The notes under the pieces: model-generated
Told to the model about the DNA's origin: nothing
What the model saw: only the letters and a program-made list of their open reading frames with translations
The model's database searches: none
Program-made: the position numbers and the translations under genes
DNA from: JAWKOK01 sp963848115
GTDB lineage: Bacteria; Chloroflexota; Anaerolineae; Caldilineales; Caldilineaceae
Reading direction: 5' to 3'
Length of the DNA: 64,000 nt
Assembly: GCA_963848115.1 (NCBI GenBank)
Contig: CAWKCP010000019.1
Location: 123,054-187,053 of the forward strand
Shown: positions 46,632-56,791 of the stretch, in pieces
Layout: each line of letters starts with the position of its first letter
Numbering within the stretch: position 1 is the first letter of the stretch

Positions 46632-48572
46632 CTAGAACTGCGGGGGTGGTGTTGAAAAGGAATCCCCGAAGAAGATGATGGTGACGATCAGCCCGGCGAT
46701 AAAGTAGGCCAGCGGATAGAACCAAATTACGACTCTGTCGATGCGGCGTGCTGTCTCCTGGCGCCCATTGACCTCCATCCGTTTCAGATAGACATTGAGC
46801 ACGATCACCAGCGCACTGACGACGAATGTGCTGATCAGGATGGTGTCCATGAACGTAAGGTAGCCCAACCGGGGCAAGTCATTCGAAACCGTGAAGTTGA
46901 ATGCAATAAAGACGAGCAGATTGCCACTGGTCACTTCGATCCTACGGTTGTAGTCTTTGAGGAAGAAAGTGAACCAGGAGACGAAGATGATCATTAGTAC
47001 GGGCAATAAAATGCGGAAGATGTAAAAACTGAGATGTCTATAGGCGCTAAAGCCGAAGTTAAATCGTGAACTTCCATCCTGGGAATCGATCGATTGACCG
47101 GAGTCACGGATTACCCATTCCTCTTCGCCCAACTGTTCGCCAAATCCAGTGTAGCCAGGCAGCGGAACATAGGAGAAAAATTCCTCGGGGAAGATAGAAC
47201 GAAAGCGAATATAGAACTGTTGAACGTCAAACGGGAACTTCTTGAAATTGAAATCGGGCGCCTGTAATGTGACGCTAAAACGCTCTACGTAGATGACCTG
47301 GCCATCAGGCTGTACCACCACAGTCGGGCTCTGCGAATCCCGACGCCCCTGTTGGTTGAAGATCGTGTACTCAGGCCATTCTGCGCCTCGTGATGAGACC
47401 ATCTGTGCGAAGGAACTGGTTGTGTAGGTTTTGAGGCGGCATTGACAACTGTCAGGGCTGTATGCCAGACGCGGGTCATCCCATTCCATTCGCACATCTG
47501 CCACAACACCGAAATTTTCTGCCTTCTGATCGACGCCTGTAATCTGGTCGATCTTGACGCCGATCTGAACTTGGATGGGCTGTTTGGCGATCGGGCCTGC
47601 TTCCGACGCGACCGTTCCAGTGAGAACACTCGGGTCATTTATTCCGAGCAGCACGCGGTAATTGCCGAAGGTCTTCGGATCAGTCTGCGCGGACTGAATA
47701 AAAAAGCGATAGTTTGAGCCGTCAGCCGGGAATGTGTAGGTCAGCGTCGCATTCGGCTGGGTTCCCAGTGGGTTGCCAAGTGCAAGCGACTTGCCGCCGT
47801 AATCCTCCAGCCGCAACGCAGGGATTAGATCGCTCTCATCCGCCTCGGCGTAGATGTAGAGGGTATCGCCGCCATTCACGTCATTGAGTTCAAGAAAGGT
47901 GCTGGGTTCCATGACGGTGAGTGACCCGGTGATCACCTGAGAAATCGGTGGCGTCAGCTCGCGTTTTGAGATGTAGACCACCGGTTCGTCATCATCTGTG
48001 CCTTCGGGTAGCGGTGTCGGGGTGATCGCAGCTTTGGACAGCAGCAGTTCAAATTCACCGAATGTTCTGCCGTAGGGTGAACTTAGCACCACCACCTGGT
48101 AGTCGCCGGCAGCAGGAACTTCATAGCTCAGCAGCGCCCCATATCCATCACCGCTGTCATCATCCCATGCGAGGAAGACCGAGTCTGCAACCTCCGGGAT
48201 CACCTGTAGTGGATCTTGGCCTGCCGCAATGGCTGCAGCGACCTGGCGCCGGTATGCGGTAATGATCTCATCGATGTCGGCATCAGCGCCCAAGATGGCG
48301 ACAAATGGGTCCAAATTTCCTGATACACCGGTCACGTTCGCCGTTAATTGAACGCCTGACTCTAGATCTGGAGATCTGAAAGAAGATCGGCGCGTCGCGG
48401 GCGACGGTTCCGTATATGTTCCGAACCCATCCGCATCCAATCTGGCAGGGGATTCCTGGGCTTGGGCAGAGACATCAGCCCCAAATAGGATGAGTATTAA
48501 GAAGGCAATAACGAAGCCGAGTAGTAGATGACGCGATACGCCATTCAGTGGGATGGCGAGTTTCAGGTTCAT
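46632..48572 (-). CDS. Pentameric ligand-gated ion channel homologue with extra N-terminal domains
   Basis: About 646 residues. After a signal peptide (ends VSAQA), residues 60-310 contain two beta-sandwich units like PPC domains (GNLDPFVAIL, LAWDDDSGDGYG, GDYQVVVLSS; then LRLEDYGG, GSNYRFFIQSA). The ligand-binding domain follows (VRMEWDDPRLAY; FKKFPFDVQQFYIRF, the Cys-loop region without the cysteines, as in prokaryotic members). Then four helices: FRILLPVLMIIFVSW (M1), EVTSGNLLVFIAFNF (M2, pore), ILISTFVVSALVIVLNVYL (M3) and VVIWFYPLAYFIAGLIV (M4). The start with aagggg upstream is preferred over one 11 codons earlier. Ligand and ion selectivity are unknown. Confidence 0.85.
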   Translation of the reverse strand: MNLKLAIPLNGVSRHLLLGFVIAFLILILFGADVSAQAQESPARLDADGFGTYTEPSPATRRSSFRSPDLESGVQLTANVTGVSGNLDPFVAILGADADIDEIITAYRRQVAAAIAAGQDPLQVIPEVADSVFLAWDDDSGDGYGALLSYEVPAAGDYQVVVLSSPYGRTFGEFELLLSKAAITPTPLPEGTDDDEPVVYISKRELTPPISQVITGSLTVMEPSTFLELNDVNGGDTLYIYAEADESDLIPALRLEDYGGKSLALGNPLGTQPNATLTYTFPADGSNYRFFIQSAQTDPKTFGNYRVLLGINDPSVLTGTVASEAGPIAKQPIQVQIGVKIDQITGVDQKAENFGVVADVRMEWDDPRLAYSPDSCQCRLKTYTTSSFAQMVSSRGAEWPEYTIFNQQGRRDSQSPTVVVQPDGQVIYVERFSVTLQAPDFNFKKFPFDVQQFYIRFRSIFPEEFFSYVPLPGYTGFGEQLGEEEWVIRDSGQSIDSQDGSSRFNFGFSAYRHLSFYIFRILLPVLMIIFVSWFTFFLKDYNRRIEVTSGNLLVFIAFNFTVSNDLPRLGYLTFMDTILISTFVVSALVIVLNVYLKRMEVNGRQETARRIDRVVIWFYPLAYFIAGLIVTIIFFGDSFSTPPPQF

Positions 48573-48830
48573 CCAGGACCCCTTCACGAGTGGGTGGGTT
48601 TGCATGCATAGCTACATCGACAAATTGGCGAACAGTTGAGGCTCTATTGTATGCCGGGAAATCGTAGTTGTCGAGTATTGCACATCTCTTGAGTGCATTT
48701 CAGTGTAAGCGCCGGGTTCAAGACATTGGAAGCGTACGCTATGGTAGAATAGTTTGACAAAGTCAGAGGCGAGCATTTTGGCACAGGCCCCTTTTTCCAA
48801 CCTCTGCCCTTGAACGCAGGAGTTTACCCA

Positions 48831-50096
48831 ATGAATATCGGCTTCATTTCCACACGATTGGCGGGCACCGATGGCGTCTCGTTGGAGACAGCCAAGTTGG
48901 CGACGATCTGTCGTCGTCTTGGCCACAACGTCTACTACTGTGCGGGTGAGCTTGAAGAGGATGGTCCGGCCAGGCCTTTGGCGCCATCAATGCACTTCAC
49001 CGATCCCGAGGCACGCTGGATCCATGATCATAGCTTCGGCACGACTGAAGCACCGCCGGATCTTCGAGACCGCATCGATGCCATGGTCTCGATCTCTATC
49101 CGACCATCGCCCAGATTTGTCGATCGGTTACGAGATCGATCTGTTGGTACCGCAGAATGCGCTGGCGATTCCGATGCATATCCCATTGGGCGTTGCCGTC
49201 ACCGATTACATTGCAGACTACCGGCATCCCCACCTTGAGCCACAACCACGATTTCTATTGGGAGCGAGAACGGTTTGCGGTCAACTGTATCCCTGATCTG
49301 CTGGCCAAAGCCTTCCCGCCCAATCTGCCCTCGGTGCAGCATCTGGTCATCAACTCGCTTGCCCAGGATTCGTTGCGTGATCATTTGGGGCTGGAGAGCA
49401 CCTTGCTGCCCAACATCTTCGACTTTGCGTCTGCCGCACCGGGCATGACCGACTTCAACCGCGATCTGCGTGCTTCTCTGGGATTGACGGATAGGCATCT
49501 CTTGATCCTACAGCCGACACGGGTGATTGCCCGTAAGGGCATCGAGCTGTCCATCGAATTGGTGAGGCGGATGCGGGAGCCGCAATATCGAGAGCGACTG
49601 ATGGGCAAGGAGCCTGTGCTGGTCGTCACCCATCACGCCGGTGACGAGGGGATGGCGTTATCTGCGTCGGCTAGAGCAGCAGGCTCGGGAGGCTCATGTG
49701 CCGTTTCTCTATGCGGCCGATCAGTTCGCGCCTGAAGCCTCGGTTGATGCGGATGGTCGCAAGATCTACTCGCTGTGGGATGCCTATGTGCATGCCGATT
49801 TTGTGACCTATCCCAGCTTCATCGAAGGCTTTGGCAACGCACTGGTCGAGACGCTCTATTTCCGTTTGCCGGCGTTGGTGAATCGGTACGATGTCTATGT
49901 CGCCGACCTTGCCCCCAAGGGATTTGATTTGGTAGAGATTGATGGCGAACTGACCGACGAAGCCGTCGAACAGAGCATAAATGCCATGATGGATCCCGTG
50001 CGCAGACGGCGTATGGTGGAACTCAACTATGAAATTGCGCGCAGTCACTACTCATTTGAGGCCGTGACCGAGATATTGGCGACGTTGCTGGCCTAG
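48831..50096 (+). CDS. Glycosyltransferase, GT4-like, several frameshifts
   Basis: The ATG at 48831 follows caggag. Read across frames the chain begins MNIGFISTRLAGTDGVSLET (a common GT4 opening), continues YEIDLLVPQNALAIPMHIPL, then HNHDFYWERERF, LGLTDRHLLILQPTRVIARK and FVTYPSFIEGFGNALVETLY, the nucleotide-sugar motif with two Glu. Frame changes occur near 49095, 49130, 49215 and 49650. The segments have no stops, so an intact gene with indel errors is likely. It would be a cytosolic or peripheral glycosyltransferase of about 420 residues. Confidence 0.72.
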
Positions 50097-50391
50097 GCTG
50101 CCAAATACCTTGGAACCTGTTCTGAAAAGATGACGACGCCGCTTCAGCATTCCGGGATCTGAGCCACTCGAAGTCGCTCAATCTCAGTACTTCACGATCT
50201 TGTCACTTCGGTATAGCTGGTCAAATACCTTGGACCTGTCTGACACTGCAAGATGCCGGCGCACTGAATCTCAGCTTTTCTTGACAAGTCACGTCGAAGT
50301 ACTGAATTTAAGGCGACGGCTCTGGCTCAATCCCGAAATGCTGGCGCACACGTGTGGGCTTTCTAAATCGGTATTCAGGTCTCCGCTCCCA
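50097..50391. repeat. Intergenic region with a 28-nt imperfect direct repeat
   Basis: The sequence caaataccttgg with flanking bases occurs at 50097-50125 and again at 50216-50243, 119 nt apart. The rest of this 295-bp gap shows no gene. Confidence 0.35.
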
Positions 50392-52393
50392 TCATGGTGC
50401 TGCTGCAAAGGTCAGGAACTTACTCGGCCACGCCCAGCCAGGCTGATCCGGCCAAGCGTAGATCTGATTGAAGGTGTGTCGAATCGCACGGTCGTTGATC
50501 CAAAGATCCAGGTCGTAGCAGCATTCCACATACGACGCGCCCAGATCTTTCATATCGATCTCACGCAGGAGCTGAAGCCCGCCCGGCGTCGTCCCATTGG
50601 CGTCGAGACTGGCCGTTTCCGGTGTCCCGTCCCAGTAATTGTGCCAGTCTGTGCTGCTGGGATAGTAGACGCTCTTCGGCGGGTTGCCGCCACGCACACG
50701 CAACCGGTAGCCGCCAAAGAAGTTGTCATTGAATTCGGCATAGACTTCCAGTTTGTGAACACCCGATTGAGCGTTGCCGCACGGGTTTACCACGGTGCCG
50801 TCCCGGTGTGCGCAGTTCAAGCTTAGAGATGACCGGCTTCTGATTGTCCAACTGCACATGGTGATCCACCGGCTCCTGGAAGACGGTGGCGCCGCCGCCT
50901 GTTGTTCGCCACTCAAGCCAGAGGATGTAGTGGCCGCTCCTGTCGGCGATGTTGGGATCATTGAGCGTGTCCCAGACGGCTAGCACCACACCTCCATCGA
51001 TACACGGCTCGACAAAGCGGTGGTGGCTGTAATCAGCGAATGTGAACCAACCGTTGCCGTCATCCGATATAGGTGGCGTTGTACTGGCACGAGAAGCCGG
51101 TCGTGTTCTGGATCTTCCAGGTTGTGTTGATGCCCGGCGCGCTGTCGGGAGCCGGGCGTGGCTGGCCATCCGGCCGGAAGGCGACGCGGAACTCCGTGAC
51201 ATTGTCCGGCAGGTAGCCGTCGATGGGGATGAACCAACCGAATGGGCGTCGAGGATCGACGCCGGCGCTGGCCGTGTAGAGACCGCTTCCGGTCCCTGTC
51301 GGATCGACAACGCCGCCTTCAATATCCCAGACTGATCGACTGCCGATCATGGTGATCATCGGCTCAGGCTCGCCCTCTTCGCCACGACCCAGTGAGAGTG
51401 CATCCAGGCCCAGGAAGTCTGCGGCAGGCTTGAACGGGTCCACCAAGACGGCATTGGGCGTGACCACACCGTTGCCCAGTTTGACCACATCACCGTCGGT
51501 AAAGGCCGGCTCGCCCCAGTAGAGGATCTCCGTCGAAAAGGTCAGGCGAGAGAGAGCAATCTCGACGTTGGCCGTCGGTTCGGTCTGGATGGCATCCAGG
51601 CCAAAGTCGACGCCGCGCACAGGGATGCCGGCCGGCGCCGGCGGGGGCAACAGCGCCTGTTGCTTGACCACGATGGTCCCCGATGCAGACAGCAGATCGC
51701 CGTCCAGAATGGTCGGCGCTGCCGCTGTTCCCAGCGTCCCCTCGATGGAGAACCAGATGTCAACTTTGTGACGGTCGAGCAACGTCTGCAACTGCCCCGG
51801 ATCCTTGATCAATCCATCGCGTGAAATGGCGCCGATGGCGTTAACAAACTGGATCTTGTTGTCTCGTGTGCCGATGAACTGCACGGCATCCAGCCCCACA
51901 TCGGCCATCTGAGGTGCATTGGGATCCAGCAGATGCATCAAGGCCCGGTTGGGGATGACGGCTCCAGTCGTGAGAAGCAGATCTCCAGCCGTAAAGGATC
52001 CTCCGGGATCGTCAATTTCAGTGGAGAGTGCAAGGATCCGATCCGGGATGTCGAGGATGTCGACGGCATCCAGCCCCAGATCCGGGATACGCTTATCACC
52101 GGCGAAGGCGGCCAAAAGATCCCGATTGCGGGCGCATAGTTGGCCGTTGCGGCTGAGCAAATCGCCATCGGAGATGACCGGATCGCCGTCATAGGGTTCA
52201 CTATTCTGCATGGTGAAGTCTTCTTCGGTCGAGAATGCTCCCTTGGCGCAGTTTTCAAGGGGGAACGCCTCCGCTTCGGCCAGCGCGGGCGAAGCGGAAC
52301 CGACCGCCAATGCCACGCCGACGAAAACGGCCAGCGTGAAAACGGAGCGCCTACTGGCAATGTCGCCAATCGATGTCTTGCTCTTCGAAACAT
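50392..52393 (-). CDS. Secreted repeat protein B (DGDLLS/LGLDA repeats), frame-shifted
   Basis: The ATG at 52393 has aagggg upstream. The signal peptide hydrophobic part (SVFTLAVFVGVALAVG, ending ALAEA) lies in another frame, so one break is inside it. Then come four repeats of about 60-70 residues, each with FSTE/LSTE, a DGDLLS or GDLLLTTGAVIPN segment and LGLDAV. After the repeats the C-terminal region (FGWFIPIDGYLPDNVTEFRV and on, continued in two further frames) is Trp/Tyr-rich and has paired Cys; it ends at 50392. Frame breaks are near 52340, 51065 and 50815. It is a paralogue of the gene just upstream. I do not recognise a named family. Confidence 0.68.
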
Positions 52394-52464
52394 GTCACTG
52401 CCCCTTTCCCTGCCATTGCCGTCTGAATTCAATCCATGGATGGTGCGAAGTTCGATCTTCATGG

Positions 52465-53495
52465 CTATCGCACCTCTGTCGCAACAGCCTTGAGAATCCC
52501 CGGCAGAAACAGATTGTCTTCGCCGTTGGGTTCATTGTCGCCGCCGTCATCGATCTTCATGTAGAGTGCATCCAGACCGAGGAAGCGCGCTGCCGGCTCA
52601 AACGGCGTGACAAGATCGGTGTTGGTGAACTCGACTACGGCGGTTGCCACGCGCAATACGTCACCGTCGGTGAAGGGCGGCTTGCCCCGGAAGAGGATCT
52701 CCGTCGAAAAGCGCCCTAGGTCGCGGTTCGTCCCGCGCGAGGCTGTGAAGGCATCAACACCAAAGTCTACACCCCGGTTGGGGATGCCGGCCGGCACTGA
52801 CGCGGGCAAGAACTGATCTTGTCGCAGCACATGGTTGCCGGACTGGGCTGACAGAAGATCGCCGTCAAGGAGAGAGGTGTGGCCGCCAGGCGTTCCGTGG
52901 CTTCAGTTGAGAACCAGATGTCGATGCTGTACTCTTTCAGGAATCCGGCGAGCGTTCCGGGAGCCAGCCAATCCTCGCGGTTCTTGGTCGCTGCGTCGGA
53001 CGCAAACCTCCGAATTGCATCGGGATTGCCGATGAAGTGAACTGCGTCCAGGCCCATGTCATGTTCGACCTGGAACAGCTCCAGCAGGGCTAGATTCGGG
53101 ATCACAGCGCCGTTGGTGATGAGCAAGTCTCCCGACTTGAAGCGGCCTTGAGGATCGTCAAGCTCTGTCGAGAAGGCAACCAGGCCACTGTCTACGTCGA
53201 GTACGTCCGCCGCATCCAGCCCGAGATCTCGCTGCAGGTCCCACTTGGCGAGCAACTGTTTGTTGCGCAAACAGATCGCGCCAGTGGAACTCAGTAGATC
53301 GCCGTCAGAGATGATGGGGTTGCCGTCCGGGGGCACTGGCCCGAGTGTGAGGAAGTCCTCCTCGGTCGAGAAGGCAAGCTCGGCGCAGGCGGTGAGGGCC
53401 TGCGCGTCAGTCTGTGCCTGGGCCACCGGAGCGCTGGCGAGAAGCAACAGGCAGATCAACAGGAAATACCCTGCAAAAACTGATGTTTTGTACAT
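52465..53495 (-). CDS. Secreted repeat protein A (DGDLLS/LGLDA repeats), one frameshift
   Basis: The ATG at 53495 follows aaggagc. The signal peptide ends PVAQAQ. Four repeats share LAFSTEEDF, ISDGDLLSSTGAICLRN and DLGLDAADVLD as typical features; the third copy is interrupted by a frame change near 52870, and the fourth (RFSTEILFRGKPPFTDGDV ... LGLDALYMK) continues to 52465. About 343 residues if repaired. It lacks the long C-terminal region of its paralogue B, which lies 71 bp downstream. The repeats are probably beta-structured and secreted. The function is unknown. Confidence 0.7.
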
Positions 53496-53665
53496 GGAAT
53501 GCTCCTTGGTCTATCCAACTTCACATAGCCGTTGTTCTCGTCGGTCAGGGGGGGAGCCGACCCGACGAAACAGGGGGCATTTCACAGGATAACAGCCTGC
53601 TGGCTACAGATTGGATACACGCAAAGGGGAGTGCTCGTGAGGAGGTCGGGGCGGTGGAAAGTGTG

Positions 53666-55595
53666 TCAGTATCCTTTGGGGGCAGGTTTGGATCCATTTG
53701 GCAGCAGTTCAACGGGTGCGTCCGTTGTCTCAAGATCATCGTACTTTGGCGAAAACAACATCTGCCACAAGCGCATTGTCTCATACAGCGAGAGTCCGTG
53801 GCCAAGGTAGTCTCCATCAACCCAGATTTCAAGATGAAGATGAACCCACTGCTGTTTCCGTACGCCCGAACTTGTGCCGGAGACGCCGACCGTGCCCACG
53901 CTCATGCCCTGGGTGATGGGCTCGCCGACACTCAACTCGGGCGATGTCGAACCCAGGTGACTGTACCAGCTCTGGATATCTTGGCCATGGTCGATTCGAA
54001 CCTGACGCCCATGAAAGCGCTCCATCAGATCCGGCGGCGTGCGATGCTCTGCCCTGGCGCGGTCCAGCGCATCCTCAAATTCAGACGGTGTCATTTCCGT
54101 GTACTCGTCATCAGTACGGATGACGGTTCCGTCGTCGATTGCCTGGATGGGTGAGCCCATATCCAGCCCCGGCGCTTCTAAACCGTAGATATCTAATCCC
54201 CGATGAACGCCAAATCGATAGAGCCGACGCGCCCCTGGATAGGATCGTGGGCGAATCGGCAGGATCACACCGTCGAAGGGAAGTTGGATCCCGTCCATGG
54301 CTTCGAGTATGTCCACCCCATGAACGGTGTAGGCGTTATTGACTGGAACCTCAGGGCATTTGACGCCGTCAGATTGCGTCAGATCTACAACGTATAGGTT
54401 CGTACCGGCCAGGGCATAGAGCGTCTGCTCCGACCACGTCGATGCTCCGCAGGCGGGCTATGTTGGGTAGGCGAAAGGCGATCTCCTCCGGCTCTGTGTC
54501 GTTCTTCAAGTCCAACCGGCGGACGCGACGTGCTTCTCCGTCCACGGAAAAGAGGTTTTCGCCGCGAATCAGGACCTGGGACGGCCAACTCTCTTCCACC
54601 ACAATCCCTTCGTCAACGACGAAACCAAGTCGTCCCGGCTGATGTTGGGTAATGGCTCCGTCCTGCCCGAGAACGAGAAACTGGGGACCCGAAGTGGTGG
54701 ATCGGATAGCCATGTCAACATCGTCCCCCAGCGAAGCGCTGGAAAGGAAATTGCGTGGCGCTGTTGCCGTCAGTTGCCAGATGTGCTGTAAGTCGGCGTC
54801 CAGCGCGTAGAGTTCTCCATCGCTCGGTTGCACGGCCAAGAACTGCGGATCCGGGTATTGCCCCGGCACCGGACTGGCCAGCGATTCCATCTGCCAATCA
54901 CCGTCCTTCGTGAACCGATAGACATCGTTGGTCTTGTCGAGCAACAGGAGATCATCCGTGACATCGTCCGGCGCCAGATAGATCAATTCTCGGATGAAAT
55001 ATTCCCCGACTTCGCGGTCCGGAGGTGTGAGGTTTTCTGGGGAAACGTCGGTGGACTGATCCAGGTCGGCAAGCGGTAAGCGAAATAGATCACCGCCTGC
55101 AATCAAGTAGACGTGGTCATTCTGAACGGTCAGGCGGATCGGCTCTGCGGGCAGGTCCAAGGAATACGTGTCCGTGTTTGCCGGGCAGGCGAGCTGCGCC
55201 GGCTCCGGCAGCTTGTCCGGAACTGTCGCGCTGAGCGTACGCGATGCCGATCCGGGTATGCGCAGTTGCTGGCCGATGCGGATCATGTCCTGATCCTGAA
55301 GGCCGTTTGCGGCGACGATCTCGTCAACGGTGACACCATACTCTTCTGCGATCTGAGAGAGCGAGTCGCCGGCGCGGACGACGTGTATGGTGGATGTTTG
55401 TGCAGCTTCAGCACTGATCGCCATTCCGCTCGGACTAGCTACTACTTCCAGGGCTGAACTCAGGTCGATGAATACCAGACCGACCACAAGAACCAGCGAC
55501 AAGGCTATCGCAAATCTATGGCGATGCGCTCTTCGTATTGAGAACCTCCTGTTCGTCGGGTAGTTTCTTCGGTGCACTGCGTCACTCCCGATCAT
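53666..55595 (-). CDS. LysM / beta-propeller-like / M23 peptidase protein, one frameshift
   Basis: The N-terminus has a hydrophobic helix (FAIALSLVLVVGLVFIDL), then a LysM domain (VVRAGDSLSQIAEEYGV, ANGLQDQDMIRIGQQL). Residues 130-400 have repeated short beta segments reminiscent of a propeller. Near 54425 the frame changes; the continuation LYALAGTNLYVVDL leads to an M23 peptidase domain (HRGLDIYG with His and Asp zinc ligands, then VHLHLEIW with the second HxH). The full chain would be about 640 residues. M23 enzymes cut peptidoglycan cross-links, and LysM binds peptidoglycan. The start is not certain: aggagg lies inside the N-terminal coding part near 55540. Confidence 0.75.
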
Positions 55596-55688
55596 GCGGC
55601 CCGCTCACTATGGATCTGCCCAAAAACCGTCTAGCTCGAGGAATGTAGTCTACGCGAGGTGGGACCGCAAGCTGCGCTCATTCGCGAC

Positions 55689-55718
55689 AAAGGCGGCAGT
55701 CAGACTACTGCCGTCTTT
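55689..55718 (-). terminator. Hairpin terminator downstream of vapC
   Basis: aaaggcggcagt / actgccgtcttt, a 12-bp stem with one G-T pair and a 6-nt loop. It lies about 110 bp after vapC on the minus strand. A T-run on the plus side (gttttt) would also let it work for plus-strand transcripts. Confidence 0.5.
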
Positions 55719-55726
55719 GTTTTTGG

Positions 55727-55843
55727 ATGCAATCCGTGGCGCGCTATATTGAAGACCTTCAGTCCGCCCTCGACCACTGGCTGACAGATGGTCACCGAGA
55801 GCAGGAGCACGTCCAGTCACGAAAAATCACACAACCGTTTTAA
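55727..55843 (+). CDS. Possible 38-residue ORF
   Basis: An open frame starting MQSVARYIEDLQSALDHW with helical, amphipathic composition, ending in QPF. It has no ribosome-binding site and overlaps the 3' end of vapC on the other strand. It may be a relic of a C-terminal part of a lost gene. Weak support. Confidence 0.2.
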   Translation: MQSVARYIEDLQSALDHWLTDGHREQEHVQSRKITQPF

Positions 55844-56216
55844 CATTCGTCTGGCCAAAGTCATCTCCTTTGAATAGAAGAGGTTCGTCCGATTGGATGG
55901 CTAGGGCGTAGGCAAAGCAGTCTCCGTAGTTCAACGCAGCCGGATGCCTTCCTTTGCCATACGTACGATAGGCCAACCGAGCGGTGCTGGCCTGATTTGG
56001 GGTCACCGATTCGATTCTGATCTGCGCCGCGCTGATAAATTCATCCAGTTTGTCCCCGCCAGGAAGACCATAGCGCGCTTCAATGACGATGGCCGCTTCC
56101 AAAAATGTGGCCGCCGACAGTAAACGCACGTTGTCGGTCTGGATCGCCTGTGCAAACTGAATGGCTTCCGGCTCGTTGGAGAGGATTGCAATGATGGCCG
56201 ACGAATCGATGACCAT
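55827..56216 (-). CDS. vapC: VapC-type PIN-domain toxin
   Basis: 129 residues. PIN catalytic acids are at MVIDSSAIIAIL (first Asp), AATFLEAAIVIEA (Glu), LNYGDCFAYALA (Asp) and LLFKGDDF (Asp). VapC toxins are RNases that cut tRNA or rRNA when the antitoxin is lost. The ATG shares one base with the antitoxin stop (TGATG). Unlike the PIN gene at 5.6 kb, it is complete. A hairpin follows. Confidence 0.9.
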   Translation of the reverse strand: MVIDSSAIIAILSNEPEAIQFAQAIQTDNVRLLSAATFLEAAIVIEARYGLPGGDKLDEFISAAQIRIESVTPNQASTARLAYRTYGKGRHPAALNYGDCFAYALAIQSDEPLLFKGDDFGQTNVKTVV

Positions 56217-56479
56217 CAGCCGGCAATTCCGTGTTTGTCGTATCCGAGAATTTCTTCGGGCGTACGATCGTCGAGAACGGGGGTTGCGGCGCACTCGCGA
56301 CCAATGCGCAATAGTTCCTCCGCCAAGGAGGGATGCAGGCGTTGCTTCTGACGCTCCAGGCGTTCGCTCACAGCAATGCTAACGGCTTCGGTGGGATTCT
56401 CTCCGGTGTATTCAGTCAACTCCCGAATCAATCTGTTGATATCCGGATCGGTAAGATACAGGGCCATTTTTCGCTTCAT
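56216..56479 (-). CDS. vapB: VapB-type antitoxin
   Basis: About 87 residues starting MKRKMALYLTDPDINRLIR; a start four codons later is also possible. The N-terminal segment LYLTDPDINRLIRELTEYTG and EAVSIAVSERLE fit a ribbon-helix-helix DNA-binding domain. The C-terminal TPEEILGYDKHG is a usual toxin-binding end (PSK/VapB type). It is paired with VapC in a two-gene operon with an inverted-repeat operator upstream. Confidence 0.88.
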   Translation of the reverse strand: MKRKMALYLTDPDINRLIRELTEYTGENPTEAVSIAVSERLERQKQRLHPSLAEELLRIGRECAATPVLDDRTPEEILGYDKHGIAG

Positions 56480-56513
56480 CCTTTCGCCCGCCGTTTGGCT
56501 TCCATACGCTACT

Positions 56514-56574
56514 AAGCACACTTGTTCACCTTCCGAATTGTAGCATACGGACAGAACGGCGAACAAGTGTGCTT
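56514..56574 (-). promoter_or_regulatory. vapBC promoter and inverted-repeat operator
   Basis: On the minus strand TTGTTC (56566-56561), 18 nt, TACAAT (56542-56537). Arms aagcacacttgttc (56514-56527) and gaacaagtgtgctt (56561-56574) are perfect 14-bp inverted repeats, 33 bp apart; one covers the -35 and the other lies just after the -10. This fits a VapBC autoregulatory operator. Confidence 0.7.
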
Positions 56575-56656
56575 GGGTTACTACTGCCGGCTGACTATGA
56601 TCCTGCAGTCCAAATTCGTCGGTAGCAGGCGATCCGAGCCGATCTGGCGACTGAAC

Positions 56657-56693
56657 AACATGGGTCACCCTGGTGTTCAGGATGACCCATGTT
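56657..56693. terminator. 11-bp hairpin upstream of vapBC
   Basis: aacatgggtca / tgacccatgtt with a 15-nt loop; lies between the rhodanese gene's end and the vapBC promoter. Function unclear. Confidence 0.4.
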
Positions 56694-56744
56694 CATTAGG
56701 AGGAACAGAATGAAAGGAGAAAAACACGTTCAATGCGATTCAAT

Positions 56745-56777
56745 GGGAGGCCGGCTCTGCTATCAGGCCGGCCTCCC
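56745..56777 (-). terminator. GC-rich terminator of the rhodanese operon
   Basis: gggaggccggc / gccggcctccc (11 bp, 11-nt loop), 15 bp after the rhodanese stop. Confidence 0.65.
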
Positions 56778-56791
56778 GGGTTTGTACAAAC

